A stretch of 64,000 bases of DNA, taken from positions 124,001 through 188,000 of the forward strand of contig CAWBGK010000016.1 in NCBI GenBank assembly GCA_963788305.1, read 5' to 3'. The stretch is from UTCFX2 sp963788305. Lineage in GTDB: Bacteria; Chloroflexota; Anaerolineae; Anaerolineales; UBA4823. Below the pieces are notes generated by a model, which worked only from the letters and a program-made list of their open reading frames with translations, made no database searches and had not been told where the DNA came from. Numbering within the stretch: position 1 is the stretch's first letter; each line of letters begins with the position of its first letter. This document shows, piece by piece, positions 54,918 to 64,000 of this stretch. The position numbers and the translations under genes were made by a program.

Positions 54918-57900
54918 CTACCTCACAATCCCACCATAGCGATTTCGCTTATTTAAAGTATCAGCCAGCTTCCTTGCAACCATGTCAGCAAGTCTGTCGA
55001 TGTCTTCATCATTCCTGACAACCGGGTTATTTATCGATACATTGATTGTTGCCCCACAACCAAGGCCACCGAGCTTGTCATTCGGGATAATCGTGCCGGT
55101 TACACTTGGAACGAATATCTCCGGGCCAAGCTCGCCAACGAGGAGCGTACTGCCCATTGAGACAGGGCCTCCTGCTGCTTTTGGTTTAGGGGCAGGAGGC
55201 AGAGTTATATTATTTGCCGTGCTTACTGCCTCTTGCAAAACCTTAATAAGAGTCTGTGCGGAAGATGTTGCGTTCCGAATTGCTGCTTGCACACGACCAA
55301 AGCCGCTGATCAGAGCATTAAGCGACCCTCCGTTAAGTGAACCAATGCCTTTCTGCAGCCCACCAACCGCCGTGACCGCCAGCTTTATGGCATTGGTGAC
55401 GTTGGTCACGCCGCCCTTGACCTCTTCTAGTTTTCCTTTTGCGGAAGAGGCCATCTGCTCAACGGCCCCCTTCACCTTCTCAACCTCGGCCTTCATTTTT
55501 TCGAAAACCGACAACCAGGCTGACTTAACCGCTGAAGACGCCGACTGCATCGTCGATGTAATAGATGATGTAAACGCCTGCGCAGCCGCCGTCACTTCTT
55601 GCAGCTGGGCTTTCAAACCGCCCAGGCCAAAATCTTGAGCGCCCTGGCTTTTCTGACCACCACTTTGATTTTTCGGGGCACCGCCTTGACCCTTACTCTG
55701 GTCGGGCTGGCCACTCCCTGCTGAAAGCTGACCAATAGCGGAAACGGCTTACTCAACCGCTGCGGCCACGCCTTCCAGGGTTGTCTTTAACTTCCAGGGC
55801 TTTCGTGTTAAGCTGGTCAAGCGCCGTCAAAAACGGGTCAAGCAGCTCCGGCTTGATCTCTTCAATGGTCTCTGCGATGTCGAGAAACTGATCCTCGATC
55901 TTCACCAGCACATCCCAGAGATCGACCAGATATACCTTGAGGATATCGAACTTCTTGTAGAGCGTCTCCATCAGCAGAATAAGTCTATTGTAAAGAAACT
56001 CTACAGTTGTCTTGATGAAGTTGTAAACCGGCGTATAAATCTTGAGCATCATCACGCCGAGGGTTGAAAACGCCTGCTTCATCGTTTCAATTGATCTAAG
56101 AACAGCCGCCTGGATGAGCTCCATGTCCTTTTGGGTCTGCGCTACCATATCCTCAGTAAAGCTGAAATTCTTATTTCCGCCTTTCTTTGCCCCGCCCTGT
56201 CCGTTGATCCCTTTGCCTTTATTCCTTTCCGGAGCAAGTTCTCCAAGCCCGAAAATGCCTCTGGCCGCATCGACGATCTGCGACCCAATGCTGGTGACCT
56301 TCCCAATAACAGCACCCACCATCGAATCCAGGCCAACGATGATCCCGTTAATAATTTCTACTCCGAAGCCCCTAAACACTTCAGATGGGCTGGAAATTCC
56401 CAGCAAGGATTTGAAGGCATCGAGCGCTGATTGGGCAACCTCACCTACAGCCGCCGTCACAGAAGAAATTGCGGACTTGAGCCCTTCGACGATCCCCATC
56501 GCCAGGTCTCTGCCAGCTTGAACCCATTCTCTTATTTTCTCGGTTACCGCAGCAATGGCATCGGCCATCCCATCCCGTACCGTTGAGACAATGTCGGCCA
56601 TCATGTCCGGGACGATAGAACCACCGACCAATTCCTGGTACAGGTTGGTAAAGAACTCGATAACCCCTTTACAAAACCCTCAACAAACCCAAGAAGAGCC
56701 CCGATTGAAGTCTGCCACACGCCAATAATGACCTGCCAGATCCCGCCGAGGATCTGCCAGGCTGCGTCGTTCAGTTTCGTAAAGGCCTCTTCAATAAGAG
56801 CCGTATTCCCGGTCACGATGCCTTTAATGAGCTCGAAAGTCCCCACTAATGAATTGATAATCCCGGAGACGATGTTCATAATTCCGGTAACAACCCGGAC
56901 AACCCCGGTGAAAAATGTTGTAAGTCCGGTTAGCAACCCGGTGATTACCCCAAGCGCCATGACGAATGCTGCCAGCAGTACACCGGCGACAAACGAAGCG
57001 ATCATGGAGAGCAGGGGGGTAAAAGGCTTCAGCGCTTCGATCAAATTTCCGAAAGCATCCTTCAGCGGCCCAAGCGCACCCTTGAAGTTGTCGAACTTTG
57101 GCTTTAGCTGGTCAATCACCGACCCTATCGCTTGCCCGGCAGATGTGAAAATCGCAGAAATAAGCGCCCACCCGGTTCTGAAACTTCCCTCAACGGATTT
57201 CCACTTTGTCTCGACAAAATCGATAATGCCCTGAAGCTGGGGGGCATCGCAATACCGCCACCTCCACCGCCCCCCTGGAAAAGGGCAAGGAACTCATTCC
57301 ACTTCGTCTCAATCTCAGTAAACGCACCGACGACCTTGTCCTTCATCTCCCTGACCTGCTCGCCAATCTCGTAGAACTGGTTGTGCCGATCAGCCGGGCC
57401 GCCTTTTCTGTCCCAGAACTTTGTCGGGTTCTCCGATCGCTTCCCGTTAAACCCGTCCAGGAAAGCCTGGAGCGCACGTCTTCCGTCGTCGAGGCTCTCC
57501 TTTACGCTAAATACCTTATTCCTGATCTCATCAAACTGCGCACCAGCCTGTTCAAGCTGGTTTTCTAAAGCATCAAACATGCCCCCGCCGCCGCCTCCAC
57601 CGCCGCCTCCCATTTCGCTCATGGACTCGACTCATCTCTTCCATGGACTTAGAGACGTTTTTCAGCGTGTCTGCGATCTGCTGATAAATATCACGCTGTT
57701 CCTGGAGAGCATCAATGGTCGACTGTCTGGAAGTCAAGCTGCGCCTTTAGCTCATCGGATTGCTCGCTTAGCGCTTCCTCTTCTTCATCCAGCCCGGAAA
57801 GACCGTCATCCCGGTTGCGCTGGGCTTCACGGATTGCGGCGATCTTGTCCTGAAGCGACATGTTGCCTGCGCCAATCGCCCTGACTTCTGCCTCATAGTC

Positions 57901-60639
57901 CCGGCCGACTTCCTTTCGCTCTTTTTCAATATTCTTCAGGCGCTCCTGGATGGCGTTGTATTGGATCCAGACTCGGGTCAGGTCTTTGACCTTCTCACCC
58001 ATTTCTCCAAGGCCAGAGATAATGCTGTCGAGCAGGCCTTCATCAAATACACCAGTCGTGTTGAAGCCTGAGATCAATTTGGCAAGCCCTTCCCTGGCAC
58101 CTGCAGATTTCTTCAAAGCCCCGGCGAGAGCATTCCCCTCCAGACCTTTCGTCAGCATATCCTGGATCATTGAGCCAACCCCGGACAGGATTTCAAAGTC
58201 CGCCTGATTAAAGCCCTGCAGGTAGGCATTCATAACGCTGATGCCCCACTTATCGATTGTAGACAGCGGGCCTTTCTTCGGAGGCGAGAAACCCTTGAAG
58301 AACGATGCAATCATGTTGGCGACTTTTGAAATGGCTGCCGAAATAAACCGCACTGCACCTGCCAGGAATCCGTTTGCAATCTGAGCCGCAAGGTTCTGCC
58401 CCCAGGCTTGTGCTGAAGATGCAAGCCGTGTAAAGAACCCGGCAATGTCAACCCCTACCTTCTGCAGGGCAATCATCAGTAGGGTCATCCCACCAATTAC
58501 AAGCCCGGGAATACCCAGTAACGCCCTACCTGCAAAAGCTGCAACCGTGCCAAGCTGTCCCAGGGCCGAAATCATCACCACGATCAGACGGGTGGCCTGG
58601 CCGAAGCCGAGGGCAATCAGAGTGACAGCGTGGAGCATCTGCCCAAAGAACATCAGCAGCGGACCGATCACCACGATCAGCCCGGCGATGGCTATGGTTT
58701 GAAGCTGAACCACTTTCGGGAGCGCAGCAAATTTCTGAGCCAGCATCTGGACCGCAGGGATTGCGACCTTCACGACTTCGTTGATCACCGGGAGCAGGGT
58801 GTCTCCGATTGTGATCCCGGCGTCTATGACATTGTTTTTCAGCATTGCAAGCTGGTTCTTTGTGGATGTCATCGCCCGCTCGTACTCTTCGATCAGCGAC
58901 TTCTGCGCCACCCACTCTCCACGAGCCTGCTTCAGGCTGTCTCGCAGCAGGTCTACGTTGCTCTTCAAGGCCGCCATGCCTCGACCTCCACGCAGATCAG
59001 CGATTCCCATAAGGGCCAGCATGGAACCAATCTGGTCTTCGCTCTTGCTGGCTGCGTCCAGGATATCCAGAAAGACCTGGACAGAATCTGTGCCCATCTT
59101 TTGAAGAACCTTATCGGCAGAGGAATAGTCTTCCGAGTACCCGGACATCGCCTCTGAAACTTTTTCTGCGTTCCTGGCAACATAAATCGACATGTTCTTC
59201 AGAGCCGTGCCAGCCTCATTGGCACTCAAGCCAACGCTGACCGTGGCCGCCGCAAAAGCTGCGGCGTCTGCAGCGGAAACATTCAATGCCTTCGCAAAAG
59301 GAGCGAACTCCGTCACGGCTGTGATGATCTCCTGCGCAGTCGCAGCCGTCTTGTTCTCCAACACGTTGATGACGTTGGCAAGCTTTTCGACTTCCTCGGC
59401 AGACGTACCAAGGTTCCAGCCGAATGCATTAGCGATCTTTCCGAGCGAAGACGCCACCTCGGTACCGCTCATGTCCGTTGCGACCGCAAACATCTGGACA
59501 GTCTGGGTCAGGGAGGACAGCGAGTCAACCGCCCCTGCTCCCATGCTCTCCCAATCCGCCATCTGGCCCAGGACGCCTGCGATCCCGGCAAGCTCGGTGT
59601 GGCTCGTCGCCGACGACCGGGCAAGCTCCCGCAGGTTGTTGCTGAGCCCTGCGATCTGCTCATCTGCAAGGCCGGAAGTCTTCTGGACACGGATCATTCC
59701 ATCTTCAAAATCGATGGCTCCGCCGACCAGCCCCTTGAATAGCGCTATCAGCGGAAGGCTGACGAAGAACATCATCGAACGGCCAAAGTTGGTGATGCCT
59801 TGGGCCATGAACCGGAAGGTGTCGTTCAGGTTCATCGCTTGCTGGCGGACGTAATCCAACCCCTTGGCGAACGCCATCAGCCCGGAGGTGCCTCCCCCCT
59901 TTCCTCCACCTGAAGAGAACCCACTAAAAGCTTTCTTTAAAATACTGAAGATTCCAACCAGCTTCAGAGCCCCACCAGCCGCAGCGCTGAAGCCCCCTGT
60001 CGCCCCATTCTTAAAACCAAGGATCCCGGCAGTAAGTGACTTAACCTGCTGGACTGCGTTCTGCACTTTCGATGAGAAGTTCTGCATCCCGGCGGACGCC
60101 TGCAGAGTCGCCTGGACTGGCCTGTGCTCCACGAGCCTCCTGTCATGGTCGCGTTGAAGAGCTTTGCCCCGGCAGCAGCAGACGCAGCCGCAACTTCATC
60201 CAGCTTCTTCTTCTGCGCTTCGAGGTTGGCGACCAGTCACGTCACGCTTCGGTCCCGAGCTCTTTCCGAGATTTTTGATTGCGGTGTTGTATTTTGCAAG
60301 GGCCTTCTCGGCTTGCTTGACAACTTCCTGCTGTTGTTTAAATTCCCTCTCAAGGGCGTTGGCTTCGTCGATGAGTTTGCTCATCCCGGCTGGAACCTGC
60401 ATTTTGGTAGGCATAGCCTTGCCTACCTGCTTGACTGCATTGCTGGCCTTCTGCGCACTGCCGGATACCTTCGAGAATGCGGCCTGAGCGTTGTTGCCCA
60501 GGCTGTTGACCTTCGACGACGAACTGGTGACGCTGTTGACAAAACTCTTAGCAGCCGCCCCTGCCTTTCCAAGAGCGGCTGTAAGAGATGACGAATCACC
60601 GATTAGTTTTAGAACAACCTGTGCGCTGCCACCAGCCAT
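54918..60639 (-). CDS. Tail tape measure protein, several frameshifts
   Basis: Overlapping frames from ATG 60639 down to TAG 54918 join at about 60235, 60125, 57715, 57640, 57250 (C6 run), 56660 and 55740 to one protein of about 1900 residues. Landmarks: an N-terminal coiled coil (SSLTAALGKAGAAAKSF, KQQQEVVKQAEKALAKY), then a TP901-type core (RVQKTSGLADEQIAGLSNNLRELA, ATVSVGLSANEAGTALKNMS) with long hydrophobic segments (IAIAGLIVVIGPLLMFF). A second helical part is PFLSMIASFVAGVLLAAF-like, and a C-terminal domain has PVSMGSTLLVGELGPEIFVPSVTG, typical of TMP ends. Glycine runs at 57240-57280 and 57580-57610 are linker-like. It sets tail length (roughly 1.5 Angstrom per residue gives some 280 nm, inferred). 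Gene is directly after the gpGT stop. Confidence 0.9.
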
Positions 60640-60642
60640 GAG

Positions 60643-61421
60643 CTACCCCCGAGAAATCTTAGCGTCTTTGAACAGCGGATTACCTGGAGCGTCCTTTCCG
60701 TCCAGCAGTACAACAACCTCACCAGGCTTTGGTCCACCTCTTCTGCGCAGGAGCGCACCCCTGCGAGACGCTTTCGATCCCCACGGCACCATCGAATCAA
60801 GCAGTGTATCGACGTTCTTGCCGTACTTCTGATAGTTCCTCCCAAACTCCTTGTCCATCGGCGTCTGCGCCAACGGGATCAGCAGTTTGAGAATTTGAAA
60901 GCTCTCTGCTTTATCCTCCCGGATGATCTTCCAGGTATCTGTCAGCCATGAAGTCCCATACAGATCGACGTGATCGAAGATCAGTTCGTCTGTCCATCCA
61001 TAAGCAGCTCGGATGTCGTGGATGATCCTTGGGGATTCTCGGTAGAGTTGGGAGGCGAGAAAAAACGGTCTAACATCTTCTGGACCGCTGGCTGAGACTT
61101 GTAAGTCTGGACGGCGATTTCGATCAGAACGGCGATATCGAAGTAGACTTCTGAGTCCTCTTTTTCACAGCCGACGAGCGCCGTAAATAGATCGATTAGA
61201 GCGTCGTCGTCTAGTTCTTCAAGAAACCGTACAATGAACTCGATTCCGTCAAGCTCTTCAACCGATTTGTCCGATTTGATCGACCGGGCGGCTCGATAGC
61301 CATGCTTTGAGAGCCACTTCGTTAGCTGAATAACCTGACGTGCCTGAGCTCGTCCTGTCTTCACTACAGGGTACTGCTTACCGCCTACTTCAATGTACTC
61401 CAAAACCTCTTCCTCACTCAT
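60643..61421 (-). CDS. Tail assembly chaperone gpGT (made by -1 frameshift)
   Basis: A -1 shift at the T-TTT-TTC site (61065-61059) joins gpG to a downstream frame that begins LASQLYRESPRIIHDIRAAYGW, continues TDELIFDHVDLYGTSWLTDTW and ends at 60643, six bases before the tape measure start. The fusion is about 258 residues. The downstream frame has no start codon of its own near the site and is well formed along its whole length. In siphoviruses gpG and gpGT coat the tape measure until tail tube assembly; the ratio is set by the slip rate. Confidence 0.85.
60981..61421 (-). CDS. Tail assembly chaperone gpG
   Basis: ATG 61421 lies six bases after AAGGAG; an upstream in-frame start (61454) has no such site. 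The product has 146 residues: MSEEEVLEYIEVGGKQYPVV, TGRAQARQVIQLTKWL, IVRFLEELDDDALIDLFTALVG, DIAVLIEIAVQTYKSQPAVQ, and it ends after the slippery site with FSPPNSTENPQG. Its place between the major tail protein and the tape measure, its size and acidic helical character fit gpG. Confidence 0.83.
   Translation of the reverse strand: MSEEEVLEYIEVGGKQYPVVKTGRAQARQVIQLTKWLSKHGYRAARSIKSDKSVEELDGIEFIVRFLEELDDDALIDLFTALVGCEKEDSEVYFDIAVLIEIAVQTYKSQPAVQKMLDRFFSPPNSTENPQGSSTTSELLMDGQTN
61059..61065 (-). promoter_or_regulatory. Programmed -1 frameshift slippery heptamer
   Basis: On the minus strand, zero-frame codons CGT TTT TTC TCG contain T-TTT-TTC, the classical X-XXY-YYZ pattern. Slipping gives Arg-Phe-Phe-Leu-Ala-Ser-Gln, which enters the long gpGT frame. 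This is distinct from the error-like frameshifts elsewhere because both products and position are conserved features of tail chaperones. Confidence 0.85.
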
Positions 61422-61518
61422 CGTATTCTCCTTGTAAAGAAATAGAAACCCCAAGCGCTCTGTTTACACAGGCACCTGGGGTTGACTTCAGTTAGCCCGA
61501 TCGACTGTTAACGGTTCC

Positions 61519-61579
61519 CCGAGGGTTAGCCCTCTTCGAGGGTTAGCCCTCTTCGAGGGTTAGCCCTCTTCGAGGGTTA
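61519..61579 (+). repeat. Tandem 17-bp hairpin repeat after the major tail protein gene
   Basis: Unit CGAGGGTTAGCCCTCTT occurs three times head to tail at 61519, 61536 and 61553, with a fourth partial copy to 61579 that includes the stop codon of the tail protein. Each unit is a small hairpin (GAGGG and CCCTC arms with a 4-base loop). Confidence 0.9.
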
Positions 61580-61996
61580 GCTGATTCGGTCCAGCGCTCC
61601 CTGGCCTTCGAAGTCGACGTTCAGCGTGGCGAAGTCATCGGTGTTCACGCCGTGCTCGACGGAGGTCAAAATCGCAAACCCTTCCCAGTACTTCGTAAGG
61701 TCTCGCTGGGAATCGTAGAAGCGCAGCTTTACAACTTCGCCCTCTACCACTGTGTCGAAGATGGTGTCGTTTGCATCGTCATAATAACCGCTCAGCGACC
61801 CACTCCAGGCCATCCAGGTTCGGGCTTTCTCAACCCAGGCGTCTGCCAGGGATGCAACGAACACCTTATGCTCGGCCGCATCCACGTTGATGCTGATCGA
61901 AAACTCATTACGCTCAGGAAGCTGCGTCCAGTCTGCATACCCCGGGGCAGTACGAGCGATATCGATTCGTGCGTCAATTCCTACAATTGCTGCCAT
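61577..61996 (-). CDS. Major tail (tube) protein
   Basis: The 139-residue protein starts AAIVGIDARIDIARTAPGYADWTQLPERNEFS. It is beta-rich (NVDAAEHKVFVASLADAWVEKARTWMAWSGSLSGYYDDAND, VVKLRFYDSQRDLTKYWEGFAI, HGVNTDDFATLNVDFEGQG), matching siphophage tail tube proteins. AGGAGG precedes ATG 61996. It polymerises to the tail tube. The tandem hairpins behind the stop may tune the ratio to the downstream chaperones. Confidence 0.85.
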   Translation of the reverse strand: MAAIVGIDARIDIARTAPGYADWTQLPERNEFSISINVDAAEHKVFVASLADAWVEKARTWMAWSGSLSGYYDDANDTIFDTVVEGEVVKLRFYDSQRDLTKYWEGFAILTSVEHGVNTDDFATLNVDFEGQGALDRIS

Positions 61997-62123
61997 GTTT
62001 AAATTCCTCCTAAGTAGCTATCTGCCATCACTGCCACACACAGAGTTTTCACATGGTCACCTGGCTACACACTTTTTCTTCTCTCACCTTCTTCAATCAA
62101 TCTGGGAGAAGAAATGCAAAAAA

Positions 62124-62543
62124 TCACTTTATGAACAGGATATATTTCCCTTCTTTTCCCGATTCCTTCAGCCCGAATTTCAGGGCAAATTGCTTCAGTG
62201 CATCTTCAAATGCCTTTGGGAGTAAAAGCTTTCCTCCAGGTTCGAGCGCTTTGCTGAGCATCCCAAGCGCAAGCTTGAAGTTGCCTGCCGGGATCTCTTC
62301 CGGCTTCATCCTGATCCGGGCGCACTTGCCGTCTGGTCGAAACCAGGCCTTGCTCCTCCAGAGACTGTCTGCTTCTGCGTCGTAGACAAACTCTTTTGGA
62401 GCTTCCTCTTCAACAGCTTCTTCGACGACAATCTCGGCAGCTGGTTCTACTTCCTGACCTTCTACGAACTGCTTCGGCTCAGCCGGTTCCGGCTCACCAT
62501 ACGCAAACAAATCCTCCAGATTAAGCTTCTCTTCCTTGCTCAT
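62124..62543 (-). CDS. Phage protein of unknown function between tail terminator and tube genes
   Basis: ATG 62543 follows AGGAGG by five bases. The product has 139 residues. The first 70 are very acidic and Pro/Glu-rich (EPEPAEPKQFVEGQEVEPAAE). The rest is a small folded part (SLWRSKAWFRPDGKCARIRMKPEEIPAGNFKLALGML) ending in a basic helix. No family is recognised. Confidence 0.65.
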   Translation of the reverse strand: MSKEEKLNLEDLFAYGEPEPAEPKQFVEGQEVEPAAEIVVEEAVEEEAPKEFVYDAEADSLWRSKAWFRPDGKCARIRMKPEEIPAGNFKLALGMLSKALEPGGKLLLPKAFEDALKQFALKFGLKESGKEGKYILFIK

Positions 62544-62552
62544 CATTACCTC

Positions 62553-62987
62553 CTAACGGTCGAATGCTTCCACTGAAAACGGAAGCCAGTAGAACGGGGT
62601 GTCGTTCACCTTGGTCGGCTCTGCAACACCAACCTCGCTGACCCGTGCCAGCGGTGTCGTGCTTCCAAGCCTTGGATCGCTGTTTAAAATATCCGCAAGC
62701 CGGGAAGCGATCTCCCGGACGTCCGCCTCCACTTCGACCCCTGTATACAGAATAACGAATATCCCGCTGATAACCCAGCGCCAGTCAATCTTTGACATCA
62801 CAGGGTGCGGATCCTGCCGTCCCCCTGCAAACTCAAGGATCACACCGTAGGTCGCTCCCTCAGTAAAGATCGCATCAAACACACTGTCCGGGTCCCCGGC
62901 TTTAATTCGGTTCTCGTTCAGCTTGTCTGGAAAAACTGCCAGCATCCTCGCAATGAATGCGTCCTCAATCGCCTTGTAGCCTACCAT
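62553..62987 (-). CDS. Tail terminator / completion protein candidate
   Basis: The 144-residue protein (KAIEDAFIARMLAVFPDKLNENR, YGVILEFAGGRQDPHPVMSKIDWRWVISGIFVILYTG, VREIASRLADILNSDPRLG) has the size, helix-strand order and genome position of tail terminators (gpU-like), between the HK97 gp10-like and tube genes. The call rests mainly on position. Confidence 0.62.
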   Translation of the reverse strand: MVGYKAIEDAFIARMLAVFPDKLNENRIKAGDPDSVFDAIFTEGATYGVILEFAGGRQDPHPVMSKIDWRWVISGIFVILYTGVEVEADVREIASRLADILNSDPRLGSTTPLARVSEVGVAEPTKVNDTPFYWLPFSVEAFDR

Positions 62988-62999
62988 CGCTCCCCCTGC

Positions 63000-63749
63000 T
63001 TAAAATCCGCCTGTACCGCCTGTGAACGTCCTGCCTCCAGACGGTTTCTGCCCACTGGCAAGCCAGTCGGCGTACAGCAAAGCCGCATCCTTCAGCCCCA
63101 GCACAACCTGGTTGAAGTAATAGTCCTGCTTCAAAGTATAAGCAACATAATCGAAACGGCCACGACCTGCGCTCTTCGGGGTATAGGTCATCCAGTCGGA
63201 TGAAGGCCGATAGGAGCCGTGCTCTTTAATCTGCATCGCCAGGGCGAAGAGCGAATCTTCTTTCCTGCGGTTGCCCATGCCCTTTTTGATCCGGCGCATA
63301 TAAGAACGGCGCTTGATCCCGGAATTGGTCGTATAGCCTGAGACCCTCTGGTAGCCCGAGTCCGTCTCCGGGTCATCCAGGGCCAGGTCGATGCCTTTCT
63401 CCGTGGCCCACATGCGCAGGACGCCGAGTGGAGGGAACGTGCCGGGCTGGATGCCCTGACGGATCATCGCATTCGCAATTGTCGAACCGCCTTCTACGAC
63501 GTCAACAGTCACCCTGGAGCCTGATGCCCCTTCTTGAATGCCAAAGTTCTCAGACGCCTTGCCTGATGCCCCGACCCTGAACTGATGTCCTGGCTTCAAG
63601 ACCAACTTCATGCGCTTGATGGCAACATCAGCAGCCTTCCTGGCGCAGATCCTGGTCAGGTCGTTGGCAACCTTGGTCTTCTCCGCACCTGTAAGGCGCT
63701 GCCAGATGTCATCAGCGCCCTCAAACCGAAACTGGATCAGGTTTGCCAT
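63000..63749 (-). CDS. HK97 gp10-like head-tail joining protein
   Basis: The protein has 249 residues, longer than most gp10-like proteins (about 120-180). FRFEGADDIWQRLTGAEKTKVANDLTRICARKAADVAIKRMK fits the N-terminal gp10-like helix-strand unit. FGIQEGASGSRVTVDVVEGG and TFPPLGVLRMWATEKGI follow, then a basic insert (GIKRRSYMRRIKKGMGNRRK). It sits in the expected place upstream of the tail terminator. Confidence 0.72.
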   Translation of the reverse strand: MANLIQFRFEGADDIWQRLTGAEKTKVANDLTRICARKAADVAIKRMKLVLKPGHQFRVGASGKASENFGIQEGASGSRVTVDVVEGGSTIANAMIRQGIQPGTFPPLGVLRMWATEKGIDLALDDPETDSGYQRVSGYTTNSGIKRRSYMRRIKKGMGNRRKEDSLFALAMQIKEHGSYRPSSDWMTYTPKSAGRGRFDYVAYTLKQDYYFNQVVLGLKDAALLYADWLASGQKPSGGRTFTGGTGGF

Positions 63750-63752
63750 CGT

Positions 63753-64000
63753 CTACCTAGCCATCAGCCGTGGGCGCTTGAGCAGTTGGCGCATAATCCT
63801 GATCAGATGAGACGTCAATCCGATCTGGTTTGGAGTAGCTTCTCCAACCCTCGGCTCAGCCTCACCCCACTTTAGGCTTGAGTCCGCCCCGGCTTTACGC
63901 CTGTAGTTGATGATCGCCACGATCATAGCGGCGGCTGCCAGGCTGATGGTCGGTGAGATATTGGTGTCCCCGGAGGTGTAGTAGAGCCGGACGTTTAACG
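63753..64000 (-). CDS. Phage head-tail connector-region protein, N-terminus beyond the window
   Basis: An open minus-strand frame enters from the right edge and ends at TAG 63755-63753. It reads LNVRLYYTSGDTNISPTISLAAAAM, then NYRRKAGADSSLKWGEAEPRVGEATPNQIG and LIRIMRQLLKRPRLMAR: about 82 residues, with the N-terminus missing. It lies three bases before the gp10-like start, so it is probably the head-tail adaptor or a packaging-associated protein. Confidence 0.55.
   Translation of the reverse strand, partial: LNVRLYYTSGDTNISPTISLAAAAMIVAIINYRRKAGADSSLKWGEAEPRVGEATPNQIGLTSHLIRIMRQLLKRPRLMAR

Larger units (their letters stand above)
40317..64000. mobile_element. Prophage (siphovirus type), right end outside the window
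   Basis: Integrase at 40455, endolysin, holin, large fibre, tail hub proteins, tape measure, gpG/gpGT chaperones, major tail protein and head-tail joining proteins form a continuous module. All except the integrase are on the minus strand. The order from the right edge is head-joining to tail to lysis, a typical siphovirus late operon read leftward. No attR copy of the tRNA-Asn 3' end is found in the window. Head, packaging, replication and repressor genes should lie further right. Confidence 0.92.

Noticed and set aside
57240..57620. Glycine-rich runs as a separate structural gene
   Set aside because: The runs lie between helical tape-measure segments and join them in frame once base errors are allowed; they look like linkers.
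54918..60639. Five separate tail genes instead of one tape measure gene
   Set aside because: Translation across the junctions shows continuous tape-measure-like sequence in another frame, and several junctions are at homopolymers.
61519..61579. Possible CRISPR-like array
   Set aside because: The unit is 17 bases with no spacers between copies and no cas genes nearby; it is a simple tandem hairpin repeat.

Overview
The window looks like one chromosomal segment of a bacterium, most likely a member of the Chloroflexota and probably close to Anaerolineae. This is inferred from the gene mix: TadE/TadG-type proteins, a DUF3048 lipoprotein, DUF2085 and DUF4126 membrane proteins, very large multi-GAF histidine kinases and DUF4388/small-GTPase pairs. 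There is no rRNA to confirm it. The left ~40 kb is host chromosome. From about 40.3 kb to the right edge lies a siphovirus-type prophage next to a tRNA-Asn gene; its far end is outside the window.

Host part, left to right. Two Tad-pilus-type genes on the minus strand (a TadG-like VWA protein cut by the edge, and TadE) are followed by an SRP RNA gene with a consensus promoter. Next come a Tat-exported molybdopterin-oxidoreductase-like protein without an Fe-S motif and a three-gene minus operon of two paralogous TIM-barrel proteins around a Tm-1-like protein. These are followed by tRNA-Ser(GGA), a broken GH1 glycosidase, and a plus-strand run of thiolase, folK, an SpoIIAA-like protein, folP and aconitase. 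SurE, a DUF3048 lipoprotein and three membrane proteins come next. A thiamine operon (thiamine pyrophosphokinase and a ThiB/ThiP/ThiQ transporter) follows; it has a consensus promoter, a TPP riboswitch and a 35-codon leader ORF that overlaps the kinase start. Upstream of it lies a 13-kb minus-strand run of eight tightly packed genes: DUF4388 protein, Ras-like GTPase, alpha/beta hydrolase, left-handed beta-helix protein, response regulator with degenerate GGDEF, 2450-residue histidine kinase with about ten GAF domains, second response regulator, and a hydrolase paralogue lacking its nucleophile. An ISNCY/IS1202-like element with 26-bp direct repeats sits between this operon and the tRNA-Asn promoter.

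Prophage part. A tyrosine recombinase gene lies just downstream of tRNA-Asn. All other phage genes are on the minus strand. From the right edge leftward they are a head-tail connector-like protein, an HK97 gp10-like protein, a tail-terminator candidate, the major tail protein, gpG/gpGT tail chaperones with a clear -1 slippery site, a tape measure protein of about 1900 residues, distal tail and hub-like proteins, a large repetitive fibre, a small gene with its own promoter, operator and terminator, and an LLH-type holin. After a terminator and a second regulated promoter come a metallophosphoesterase, a DUF4326 protein, three small proteins and an M23 endolysin.

A technical caution applies throughout. 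About two dozen single-base frameshifts interrupt otherwise well-conserved genes (aconitase, thiolase, thiamine transporter, tape measure and others), several of them at homopolymers, while 25-38 kb has none. This fits residual sequencing or assembly error better than gene decay. Interrupted genes are therefore given as single loci spanning all frames.
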